35,497 nucleotides of DNA from Akkermansiaceae bacterium (GTDB lineage Bacteria; Verrucomicrobiota; Verrucomicrobiia; Verrucomicrobiales; Akkermansiaceae), in assembly GCA_015062005.1 (NCBI GenBank), contig SUVL01000023.1, forward strand, positions 1 to 35,497, read 5' to 3'. A program made the position numbers and the translations under genes. This document shows, in pieces, positions 9,505 through 16,267 of the stretch (the first letter of the stretch is position 1; every line of letters starts with the position of its first letter). The notes under the pieces are model-generated. The model searched no databases, was not told where the DNA came from, and was given only the letters and a program-made list of their open reading frames with translations.

Positions 9505-9837
9505 TTAGTTCAGGCGGAAGGTGATGCGGGCCTTGGTCATATCGTAGGGTGAGACCTCGATACGGACACGGTCGCCTACGACGAGGCGGATGAAGCGCTT
9601 GCGCATCTTGCCGGAGATGTGGGCCAGGAATTCATGGCCATTGGCCACCTTGACGCGGAACATGGTGCCGGCGAGCACGGCGGAAACCACGCCTTCGAGC
9701 TCGATTTCGCCCTCGCCATCGTCATCTACCTTCTTGGCCTTGGGAGCCGGGGCGGTGGGGCGTGCGTTGCCCGCGGGGCGCGGGCCGTTCGGGCGCTGCT
9801 GCGGCTTGCCGCCGCGATTATTGGGGGGATTTGCCAT
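9505..9837 (-). CDS. infA: Translation initiation factor IF-1 with N-terminal extension
   Basis: IF-1 binds the A site of the 30S subunit during initiation. The C-terminal 67 residues or so are a standard S1-like OB fold: [51 protein letters not shown] and KARITFRLN. Normal IF-1 is about 72 aa, but this one is 110 aa from the ATG at 9837. The first 43 or so residues are Pro/Asn/Arg/Gly-rich and look disordered ([16 protein letters not shown]...), ending in an acidic DDDGEGE patch. The frame stays open upstream to an ATG at 9906, which would add 23 residues. I chose 9837 because the sequence after it looks like a natural basic tail, without other proof. It is convergent with the giant protease gene and divergent from rplM. 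Confidence 0.93.
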   Translation of the reverse strand: MANPPNNRGGKPQQRPNGPRPAGNARPTAPAPKAKKVDDDGEGEIELEGVVSAVLAGTMFRVKVANGHEFLAHISGKMRKRFIRLVVGDRVRIEVSPYDMTKARITFRLN

Positions 9838-9973
9838 TATGTCGTTCTTAATTTGTTGGAATGCGCGGCGTATGGGTACACCCGTGCGCGGGTAGTTTAA
9901 TGCCAAAAGCCCCGCAAAGCAAGCGCTTTTTTGCGATTTAGCGAAAAAAGTTGCATCAAGTCACAAAATGCGG

Positions 9974-10002
9974 TTGACATTAAAATTGGGCTGTGCTACC
10001 CT
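9974..10002 (+). promoter_or_regulatory. Promoter of rplM-rpsI
   Basis: TTGACA (9974-9979), a 17-nt spacer and TACCCT (9997-10002) predict a start near 10009 and a leader of about 64 nt before rplM. This is the longest leader in the window. Autogenous control by a ribosomal protein is possible, but no fold could be established by eye. Confidence 0.65.
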
Positions 10003-10072
10003 CTGCGAGCTGGCCTGTTTAGAGGCCGCGATGTGGCGAAAGCCAAAACTGGAATAAGTAAGAAACGAACAT

Positions 10073-10504
10073 ATGAAAACCTTCTCTGCCAAGCCTCAGG
10101 ATATTGAGCGTAAGTGGTATGTGATCGATGCTGCCGGCAAGGTGCTCGGTCAGGTTGCAGTTGAAGCAGCTAACCTGCTTCGCGGTAAGAACAAGACGAT
10201 CTTCACCCCCCACGTGGACTGCGGTGACTATGTGATCATCGTGAATGCCGATAAGGTGGTGCTCACCGGTAACAAGGAGCGCGCCAAGATTTACACCCGT
10301 TACACCGGCTACGTGGGCAACCAGGTGGTGACCACCCCCGCCAAGCTGCGTAAGACTCACCCCGAGCTCATCGTGGAGATGGCTGTGAAGGGCATGGTGC
10401 CCCACACCCGCCAGGGCCGCGCCCAGGGTGGCCGTCTCAAGGTTTATGTTGGTGCTGAGCATCCCCACACCGCTCAGACTCCGGAAGTTGTAACCATCGG
10501 CTAA
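10073..10504 (+). CDS. rplM: 50S ribosomal protein L13
   Basis: A 143-aa protein, the usual L13 length, that assembles early into the large subunit. Family signatures are seen throughout: RKWYVIDAAGKVLGQVAVEAA, LLRGKNKTIFTPHVDCGDYVIIVNADKV, KIYTRYTGYVGN and the C-terminal VKGMVPHTRQGRAQGGRLKVYVGAEHPHTAQ. It is first in a two-gene operon, with rpsI 17 nt downstream as in most bacteria. No Shine-Dalgarno motif precedes the ATG. Confidence 0.98.
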   Translation: MKTFSAKPQDIERKWYVIDAAGKVLGQVAVEAANLLRGKNKTIFTPHVDCGDYVIIVNADKVVLTGNKERAKIYTRYTGYVGNQVVTTPAKLRKTHPELIVEMAVKGMVPHTRQGRAQGGRLKVYVGAEHPHTAQTPEVVTIG

Positions 10505-10521
10505 ATTAGAAATCTCTGACT

Positions 10522-10926
10522 ATGTCTACTACTCCCTACAACGCCACTGGCCGTCGCAAGGAAGCCATCGCTCACGCCTGGCTCACCCCCGCTGAGGAAG
10601 GCAAGTCCGGCAAGATCACCATCAACCGTCGTTCCTTCGAGGAGTACCTCCCCACGGATGCCCTCCAGAACGCCGTTCTGCAGCCCTTCTACGCCACCAA
10701 CACCATGAAGAAGTTCGACGTGCGTGTTGTGTGCCGCGGTGGTGGTGTGCACGGCCAGACGGGTGCTATCTCCCTGGCTATTGCCCGCTCCCTGGTTATG
10801 ATTGACGAGGAGTACCGCTCCGCTCTCCGTGAGCAGGGCCTGCTGACCCGCGATTCCCGCATGAAGGAACGCAAGAAGGCTGGTCGTCCCGGTGCCCGCA
10901 AGCGTTTCCAGTTCAGCAAGCGCTAA
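10522..10926 (+). CDS. rpsI: 30S ribosomal protein S9
   Basis: A 134-aa protein. S9 sits in the head of the 30S subunit and its basic C-terminal tail reaches the P-site tRNA. Diagnostic features are TGRRKEAIAHAWL near the N-terminus, ITINRRSFEEYLP, VVCRGGGVHGQTGAISLAIARSL and the basic tail KERKKAGRPGARKRFQFSKR ending in K-R. It is co-transcribed with rplM, and a textbook terminator follows 30 nt after the stop. Confidence 0.98.
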   Translation: MSTTPYNATGRRKEAIAHAWLTPAEEGKSGKITINRRSFEEYLPTDALQNAVLQPFYATNTMKKFDVRVVCRGGGVHGQTGAISLAIARSLVMIDEEYRSALREQGLLTRDSRMKERKKAGRPGARKRFQFSKR

Positions 10927-10956
10927 AGTCATTATCCACCAGATTTTGGTTTTCAG

Positions 10957-10991
10957 AAAGTGCTTTTCCCGGTTTGGGAAAAGCACTTTTT
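10957..10991 (+). terminator. Intrinsic terminator of rplM-rpsI
   Basis: A 14-bp stem (AAAGTGCTTTTCCC at 10957-10970 with GGGAAAAGCACTTT) and a GGTTT loop end in a T run to 10991. Repeat element R3 starts 5 nt later, so the repeat is not the primary terminator here. Confidence 0.9.
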
Positions 10992-10995
10992 CCAT

Positions 10996-11209
10996 GTCCG
11001 ACCAACGGGAGGATATCGTCCGGCGGAGCCGGATATCGTCTTGCCGCAGGCAAGATATCGTCCGTGAAGCGGATATCGTTTTCCTGTAGGGCGTGATTTA
11101 TTGTTTCCCAATGATTGGGAAGAGAAGAGGGCGATGGATAATGGGAACGTCCTGCCGTTGGCAGGACATAAAACGAAATCCGCCCGCTTACGCGGGCGGA
11201 CGATATCAT
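10996..11209. repeat. Hairpin-chain element R3-E1 (right-truncated)
   Basis: It has the left end GTCCGACCAACGGG, the full left arm, the core with TTTCCCAATGATTGGGAAG and the first two right-arm hairpins (CCTGCC/GGCAGG and CCGCCCGC/GCGGGCGG). It stops at ACGATATCAT, where a new left end begins. One stem shows a C-to-T change (CCGTGAAGCGG) that keeps a G-U pair. Confidence 0.85.
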
Positions 11210-11482
11210 GTCCGACCAACGGGAGGATATCGTCCGGCGGAGCCGGATATCGTCTTGCCGCAGGCAAGATATCGTCCGCGAAGCGGATATCGTTTTCCTG
11301 TAGGGCGTGATTTATTGTTTCCCAATGATTGGGAAGAGAAGAGGGCGATGGATAATGGGAACGTCCTGCCGTTGGCAGGACATAAAACGAAATCCGCCCG
11401 CTTACGCGGGCGGACGATATCACTTCGTGACGATATCTGCGCCCTTGCGGGCGCAGACGATATCCTGTCCTGCGGGCAGGAC
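11210..11482. repeat. Hairpin-chain element R3-E2 (complete, 273 bp)
   Basis: The same left arm and core as E1, then the full right arm: CCGCCCGC/GCGGGCGG, CAC-TTC-GTG, TGCGCCC/GGGCGCA and CCTGTCC/GGCAGGA with ACGATATC linkers, ending GGCAGGAC. It is followed after one base by a copy of the pgi stop codon region. Confidence 0.85.
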
Positions 11483-11483
11483 G

Positions 11484-11584
11484 TCAGGAGGCAAAGGTAT
11501 CCCCACAGGGGCAATCTGCCAGGGTCCAGGTAGCCTTGCCGCTTTCGGCAATGTGGACGAGGGCGTGGTAGGTGTCCTCCTCAT
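11484..11584 (-). pseudogene. Duplicated 3' fragment of pgi
   Basis: A detached copy of the last 33 or so codons of glucose-6-phosphate isomerase (EEDTYHALVHIAESGKATW...TFAS and stop), carried by the 594-bp tandem duplication. It differs from the live gene at two bases: TGT for TGC (silent) and GGG for AGG (Gly for Arg). It has no start and no upstream coding region, so it cannot make a functional enzyme. Confidence 0.88.
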
Positions 11585-11589
11585 TCCAT

Positions 11590-11803
11590 GTCCGACCAAC
11601 GGGAGGATATCGTCCGGCGGAGCCGGATATCGTCTTGCCGCAGGCAAGATATCGTCCGTGAAGCGGATATCGTTTTCCTGTAGGGCGTGATTTATTGTTT
11701 CCCAATGATTGGGAAGAGAAGAGGGCGATGGATAATGGGAACGTCCTGCCGTTGGCAGGACATAAAACGAAATCCGCCCGCTTACGCGGGCGGACGATAT
11801 CAT
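11590..11803. repeat. Hairpin-chain element R3-E3 (copy of E1)
   Basis: The second-unit copy of E1, 594 bp downstream, truncated at the same ACGATATCAT point and showing the same CCGTGAAGCGG stem variant. Confidence 0.85.
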
Positions 11804-12076
11804 GTCCGACCAACGGGAGGATATCGTCCGGCGGAGCCGGATATCGTCTTGCCGCAGGCAAGATATCGTCCGCGAAGCGGATATCGTTTTCCTGTAGGGC
11901 GTGATTTATTGTTTCCCAATGATTGGGAAGAGAAGAGGGCGATGGATAATGGGAACGTCCTGCCGTTGGCAGGACATAAAACGAAATCCGCCCGCTTACG
12001 CGGGCGGACGATATCACTTCGTGACGATATCTGCGCCCTTGCGGGCGCAGACGATATCCTGTCCTGCGGGCAGGAC
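11804..12076. repeat. Hairpin-chain element R3-E4 (copy of E2, abuts live pgi)
   Basis: The second-unit copy of E2. Its right end GGCAGGAC lies 1 nt from the stop codon of the intact pgi gene on the minus strand. Confidence 0.85.
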
Positions 12077-12077
12077 G

Positions 12078-13610
12078 TCAGGAGGCAAAGGTATCCCTGC
12101 AGGGGCAATCTGCCAGGGTCCAGGTAGCCTTGCCGCTTTCGGCAATGTGGACGAGGGCGTGGTAGGTGTCCTCCTCATCGGTGCCGAGTTTGGCGGCGAT
12201 TTCGCCGGCGGTGGCGGGGGTGGAGGAGAGGGCGCCTTCAGCCGCGGCCAGGAGCTTCAGGAACACGTTGGCAGCCAGCTTGCCGGCCTGCACACCGGGC
12301 TGGTGGTAGGCGTTGATGTGGATGAGGCTGGCGTAGAAGCTCACGGTGCGCTCGAAGAGGGCGATGAGCATGCCGAGGGTGTAGGCGTTCACCACGGGGA
12401 TGGAGATGGTGATGCTCTTGCGGCCGCTTTCGGAGAGGGCCTTGCGGGTGCCGCGCAGGAAGCCCTGCAGGTAGTCACCGGCGGTGAAGTTGTCCTCGAC
12501 CTTCACGGTATCGGTGGGGGCCTGGCGCACTTCGATGAAGGTGACGAAGAAGTTGTTGATACCGTCGCGCAGCTGCTGCACGTAGGCGTGCTGGTCGGTG
12601 GAGCCCTTGTTGCCGTACACGGAGATGCCCTGGTTCACGGTGTTGCCGTCCAGGTCGAGCTCCTTGCCGAGGGATTCCATGATGAGCTGCTGCAGGTACT
12701 TGGAGAAGAGCACGAGGCTGTCCTTGTAGGGGAGTACCACCATGTCCTTCTTGCCCTTGCCTTCGCCGGCTTCGTACCAGGCCAGGGCGAGCTTCATGGC
12801 CATGTTGGTGGCGGTATCGGCCACGCGGGTGTGGGCATCCATGGCGGCGGCGCCGGCCAGCAGACTGTCGATATCCACGCCCTGCAGGGCAGCGGGAACC
12901 AGGCCCACCACGGAGGTTTCGGAGGTGCGGCCGCCCACCCAGTCTTCCATGGGGAAGCGCTTCACCCAGCCTTCAGCCACGGCTACCTTATCCAGGGTGG
13001 AGCCCACGCCGGTGACGGCCACGGCCTGCTTGGCGAAGTTGAGGCCCTTATCGGCAAAGTACTGCTGGGCGCAGACCATGCCGTTGCGGGTTTCGGGGGT
13101 GCCGCCGCTCTTGGAGATGACCACGGCGAGGGTCTCGCTCAGGGGCAGGGTGTCGAGCACCTTGTACATGCCGTCCGGGTCAGTGTTGTCGAGGAAAGCC
13201 ATGTTCAGGCCCTTGGCGGGCAGGGCATCGGCCACGAGCTCCGGGCCCAGGGCCGAACCACCGATGCCGATGACCAGGCAGGTGGTGAACTTCTTGCCGT
13301 TCGGGGCCAGCACCTCACCGGCCAGCACGCTGGCGGCGAAGGCTTTCAGGTCGGCCAGGGGTTCATCAATCTTGGCGCGCAGCTCGGCGGTGGGGGCAAT
13401 GGCGCTGTTGCGCAGCCAGTAGTGGCCCACCATGCGGTTTTCGTCCGGGTTGGCAATCACGCCACTCTCCAGCGCCGCGATATCGGCATACGCGCGGTCG
13501 ATGAGCGGGTTCATCTCTGCCAGGAACTCCGGGGTGAGCGGCAGTTTGGAAAGATCCAGGGAAATCCCCATTTCGGGGTAACGCAGAAGCTGTGAGGCGT
13601 ACTGTTTCAT
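12078..13610 (-). CDS. pgi: Glucose-6-phosphate isomerase
   Basis: It interconverts glucose-6-phosphate and fructose-6-phosphate in glycolysis. The protein is 510 aa from the ATG at 13610. It shows the SIS-fold signature VIGIGGSALGPELVADAL, the phosphate loop SKSGGTPETRN, the catalytic Glu region IMESLGKELDLDGN, GNKGSTDQHAYVQQLRDG with the catalytic His, and YHQPGVQAGK with the catalytic Lys near the end. The frame is open to 13655, but a strong promoter lies between, with its -10 only 10 nt before 13610. The longer start is therefore unlikely and the mRNA is probably leaderless. The 3' end is convergent with rpsI and abuts a hairpin-chain element; the last 100 nt or so are duplicated upstream of that element. 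Confidence 0.96.
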   Translation of the reverse strand: MKQYASQLLRYPEMGISLDLSKLPLTPEFLAEMNPLIDRAYADIAALESGVIANPDENRMVGHYWLRNSAIAPTAELRAKIDEPLADLKAFAASVLAGEVLAPNGKKFTTCLVIGIGGSALGPELVADALPAKGLNMAFLDNTDPDGMYKVLDTLPLSETLAVVISKSGGTPETRNGMVCAQQYFADKGLNFAKQAVAVTGVGSTLDKVAVAEGWVKRFPMEDWVGGRTSETSVVGLVPAALQGVDIDSLLAGAAAMDAHTRVADTATNMAMKLALAWYEAGEGKGKKDMVVLPYKDSLVLFSKYLQQLIMESLGKELDLDGNTVNQGISVYGNKGSTDQHAYVQQLRDGINNFFVTFIEVRQAPTDTVKVEDNFTAGDYLQGFLRGTRKALSESGRKSITISIPVVNAYTLGMLIALFERTVSFYASLIHINAYHQPGVQAGKLAANVFLKLLAAAEGALSSTPATAGEIAAKLGTDEEDTYHALVHIAESGKATWTLADCPCRDTFAS

Positions 13611-13620
13611 AACGCGCAGT

Positions 13621-13649
13621 ATTATACGCTCCAGGGAGCCTTTGGGCAA
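13621..13649 (-). promoter_or_regulatory. pgi promoter, near-leaderless
   Basis: On the minus strand, TTGCCC (13649-13644), 17 nt and a perfect TATAAT (13626-13621). The expected start near 13614 is 3-4 nt before the ATG at 13610. Confidence 0.7.
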
Positions 13650-13665
13650 GCCCAAAATGGAATTG

Positions 13666-13693
13666 ACAATTGACGAGTGACGATTGACAAATG
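13666..13693. repeat. Short dispersed repeat, copy 1
   Basis: A 28-bp AT-rich sequence beginning ACAATTGAC and ending ACGATTGACAAATG. It matches 24 of 28 positions in the reverse complement of 19396-19423. It lies between the divergent promoters of pgi and rnd. Confidence 0.7.
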
Positions 13694-13792
13694 AAGGATT
13701 TTTTTCAGAGACGCAGTATACCGAAAATGGCGATTTTGTACGGATTGCATGCGGCTTTGAGATAATGAAAGAGAGCTCAGCAGATTATAAGC

Positions 13793-13821
13793 TTGCAATG
13801 AGTGGCTCTATGTGGTAGCAT
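13793..13821 (+). promoter_or_regulatory. rnd promoter, near-leaderless
   Basis: TTGCAA (13793-13798), 17 nt and TAGCAT (13816-13821). The expected start near 13828 is about 5 nt before the ATG at 13833. Confidence 0.65.
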
Positions 13822-13832
13822 GACGCGCGCTC

Positions 13833-14888
13833 ATGATTACGGATTCTGAAGCATTGTTCCGCTGGAAACTGCGCGCTGCCGCTCAGCCGCAGGGCCGCAC
13901 TGTGCTTGATTTGGAAGCCGACAGCCTGCACCGCCACCGCGAGAAGCTCTGCCTCATCCAGTATGCGGATGCAGAGGGGGTGGTCATCATCGACCCGCTG
14001 GCCATCGAGGATATGAAGCTCTTCACCCTCTGGCTGCAGGAGGCGGATGTGTGGATGCACGGCGCGGATTACGACATGAGCCTGCTGCAGACCGCATATG
14101 GGGTGCTGCCGCATATGATTCTTGATACGCAGATTGCTGCGCGCCTGCTGGGTTTCCAGCAGTTCGGCCTGGCAGCGCTGGTGGAGCACTACTACGGCAT
14201 TGTGCTCAGCAAGAAGAACCAGCGTGCCAACTGGGGGCTGCGCCCCATGCCGGATGATATGAAGGAATATGCCCAGGGGGATGTGAAGTTCATGCTGGGC
14301 ATGGCCGATAAGCTGGTGGCTGAGCTGAAGCAACTGGGCCGCTACGAGTGGTTCCTGGAGAGCTGCGCCTGCAATCTGGAGCATGGCCGCGAACGCCACG
14401 CCAGCACCGGGCAGGAGCCCTGGCGCATCAAGGGAAGCGGCAAGCTGAACCGCCGCGGTCTGGCCGCGCTGCGTGCCCTCTGGCTCTGGCGCGATAAGGA
14501 GGCGGCCTCCATCGACCGTCCGGCCTTTATGGTGTGCTCGAATGACGAGCTTATCCGCTGGAGCACGGCTCTGCAGGAGTTCCGCCCGGCGTTCCCGCAC
14601 CACAGCATGCACCACCACCGGGCCGCGCGTTTCCGCAAGGCTGTGGATCATTTCCAACTGTTGGACGAGGAGGAATACCCGCACCTGCTCAAGCGCACCC
14701 ACCACGAGTCCGACGCGCATTTTGATTCCCGCGTGGAGAAATGGGCTGCCCGCCGCAACGCGATTGCAGAGTCGCTGGCGCTGGAGCCTTCGCTCATTGC
14801 CACCCGCAGCCAGATTGAATCCATTGCCGCGCATGAGGATAAGGGACTGGCGCAGCTGATGTCCTGGCAGCGCTCACTGCTCACCTGA
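13833..14888 (+). CDS. rnd: Ribonuclease D-like DEDDy 3'-5' exonuclease
   Basis: A 351-aa protein, close to the usual RNase D length, predicted to trim the 3' ends of tRNA precursors and other small RNAs. The DEDDy catalytic residues are visible: D26 and E28 in VLDLEADS, D81 in MHGADYDM, and Y146 with D150 in EYAQGDVKF. LCLIQYADAEGVVIIDPL and LDTQIAARLLG are typical of the family. An HRDC-like helical region fits about residues 205-290 (RGLAALRALWLWRDKEAASIDRPAFMV). It is divergent from pgi with its own promoter. The stop codon is directly followed by repeat block R4, the first base of the repeat being the next nucleotide. Confidence 0.93.
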   Translation: MITDSEALFRWKLRAAAQPQGRTVLDLEADSLHRHREKLCLIQYADAEGVVIIDPLAIEDMKLFTLWLQEADVWMHGADYDMSLLQTAYGVLPHMILDTQIAARLLGFQQFGLAALVEHYYGIVLSKKNQRANWGLRPMPDDMKEYAQGDVKFMLGMADKLVAELKQLGRYEWFLESCACNLEHGRERHASTGQEPWRIKGSGKLNRRGLAALRALWLWRDKEAASIDRPAFMVCSNDELIRWSTALQEFRPAFPHHSMHHHRAARFRKAVDHFQLLDEEEYPHLLKRTHHESDAHFDSRVEKWAARRNAIAESLALEPSLIATRSQIESIAAHEDKGLAQLMSWQRSLLT

Positions 14889-16267
14889 GTCCGACCAACG
14901 GGAGGATATCGTCCGGCGGAGCCGGATATCGTCTTGCCGCAGGCAAGATATCGTCCGCGAAGCGGATATCGTTATCCTATTGGGTGTGATTTATTATTTC
15001 CCAATGATTGGGAAGAGAAAAGGGTCGAGGGGGCATCGGGAACGATATCCGGGCTGCGGCCGGACGAAATCCACGCTGCGCGTGGACGATATCTGCGCCT
15101 GCGGCGCAGACGATATCCTGCCCTGCAGGCAGGACCTGGCGGCGCTTGCCGAAGAGCCCCTTATCACCTGAGTCCGACCAACGGGAGGATATCGTCCGGC
15201 GGAGCCGGATATCGTCTTGCCGCAGGCAAGATATCGTCCGCGAAGCGGATATCGTTATCCTGTAGGGTGTGATTTATTATTTCCCAATGATTGGGAAGAG
15301 AAAAGGGTCGAGGGGGCATCGGGAACGATATCCGGGCTGCGGCCGGACGAAATCCACGCTGCGCGTGGACGATATCTGCGCCTGCGGCGCAGACGATATC
15401 CTGCCCTGCAGGCAGGACCTGGCGGCGCTTGCCGAAGAGCCCCTTATCACCTGAGTCCGACCAACGGGAGGATATCGTCCGGCGGAGCCGGATATCGTCT
15501 TGCCGCAGGCAAGATATCGTCCGCGAAGCGGATATCGTTATCCTGTAGGGTGTGATTTATTATTTCCCAATGATTGGGAAGAGAAAAGGGTCGAGGGGGC
15601 ATCGGGAACGATATCCGGGCTGCGGCCGGACGAAATCCACGCTGCGCGTGGACGATATCTGCGCCTGCGGCGCAGACGATATCCTGCCCTGCAGGCAGGA
15701 CCTGGCGGCGCTTGCCGAAGAGCCCCTTATCACCTGAGTCCGACCAACGGGAGGATATCGTCCGGCGGAGCCGGATATCGTCTTGCCGCAGGCAAGATAT
15801 CGTCCGCGAAGCGGATATCGTTATCCTGTAGGGTGTGATTTATTATTTCCCAATGATTGGGAAGAGAAAAGGGTCGAGGGGGCATCGGGAACGATATCCG
15901 GGCTGCGGCCGGACGAAATCCACGCTGCGCGTGGACGATATCTGCGCCTGCGGCGCAGACGATATCCTGCCCTGCAGGCAGGACCTGGCGGCGCTTGCCG
16001 AAGAGCCCCTTATCACCTGAGTCCGACCAACGGGAGGATATCGTCCGGCGGAGCCGGATATCGTCTTGCCGCAGGCAAGATATCGTCCGCGAAGCGGATA
16101 TCGTTATCCTGTAGGGTGTGATTTATTATTTCCCAATGATTGGGAAGAGAAAAGGGTTGAGGGGGCATCGGGAACGATATCCGGGCTGCGCCCGGACGAA
16201 ATCCACGCTGCGCGTGGACGATATCTGCGCCTGCGGCGCAGACGATATCCTGCCTTGCAGGCAGGAC
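14889..16267. repeat. Repeat block R4: five hairpin-chain elements in a 283-bp tandem array
   Basis: Complete 247-bp elements lie at 14889-15135, 15172-15418, 15455-15701, 15738-15984 and 16021-16267. A 36-bp spacer separates each from the next, so the period is exactly 283 bp. Each element has the left end GTCCGACC, hairpins CCGGC/GCCGG, CTTGCC/GGCAAG and CCGC/GCGG with GATATCGT linkers, a core with ATTTCCCAATGATTGGGAAG, and right hairpins CCACGC/GCGTGG, TGCGCC/GGCGCA and CCTGCC/GGCAGG with ACGATATC linkers. Units 2-4 look identical. Unit 1 differs near 14980 and unit 5 at a few bases, one of which restores a perfect CCGGGC/GCCCGG stem. The block spans stop codon to stop codon between rnd and the CHASE2-like gene. 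Confidence 0.93.
15136..16020 (-). pseudogene. Four copies of a gene-end fragment (DKGLFGKRR) inside the R4 array
   Basis: The 36-bp spacers at 15136-15171, 15419-15454, 15702-15737 and 15985-16020 encode, on the minus strand, D-K-G-L-F-G-K-R-R. This is the C-terminus of the CHASE2-like protein at 16268. Every one of the five base differences within those nine codons is a silent third-position change, and the stop TAG is CAG in the copies. The spacer's other edge (CACCTGA) equals the end of rnd. The fragments are too short to function. Confidence 0.75.

Larger units (their letters stand above)
10991..12178. repeat. 594-bp perfect-phase tandem duplication spanning R3 elements and the pgi 3' end
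   Basis: The block 10991-11584 is repeated at 11585-12178 with an exact 594-bp offset. Each unit contains a truncated hairpin-chain element, a complete one and the last roughly 100 nt of pgi. Only two substitutions were found by eye, both in the pgi part (CCA versus CTG near 11501/12095). The left junction shows the shared sequence TTCCATGTCCG. The duplication therefore appears recent. Confidence 0.9.

Noticed and set aside
10009..10072. Ribosomal-protein leader element before rplM
   Set aside because: A leader of about 64 nt exists, but I could not draw a convincing conserved fold by eye, so it is mentioned only under the promoter.
11901..13595. Long plus-strand open frame of 564 codons
   Set aside because: It is the exact antisense of pgi plus repeat sequence. 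Its Gly/His/Val-rich translation is typical of a shadow of a GC-rich gene, while pgi motifs are unmistakable on the other strand.
13611..13655. Longer start for pgi at 13655
   Set aside because: The TATAAT promoter at 13621-13626 lies within that extension, so the transcript would begin after this ATG.
14889..16267. CRISPR array
   Set aside because: The 283-bp period with identical spacers and internal hairpins is not CRISPR: repeats are too long, spacers are not unique and no cas genes are present.
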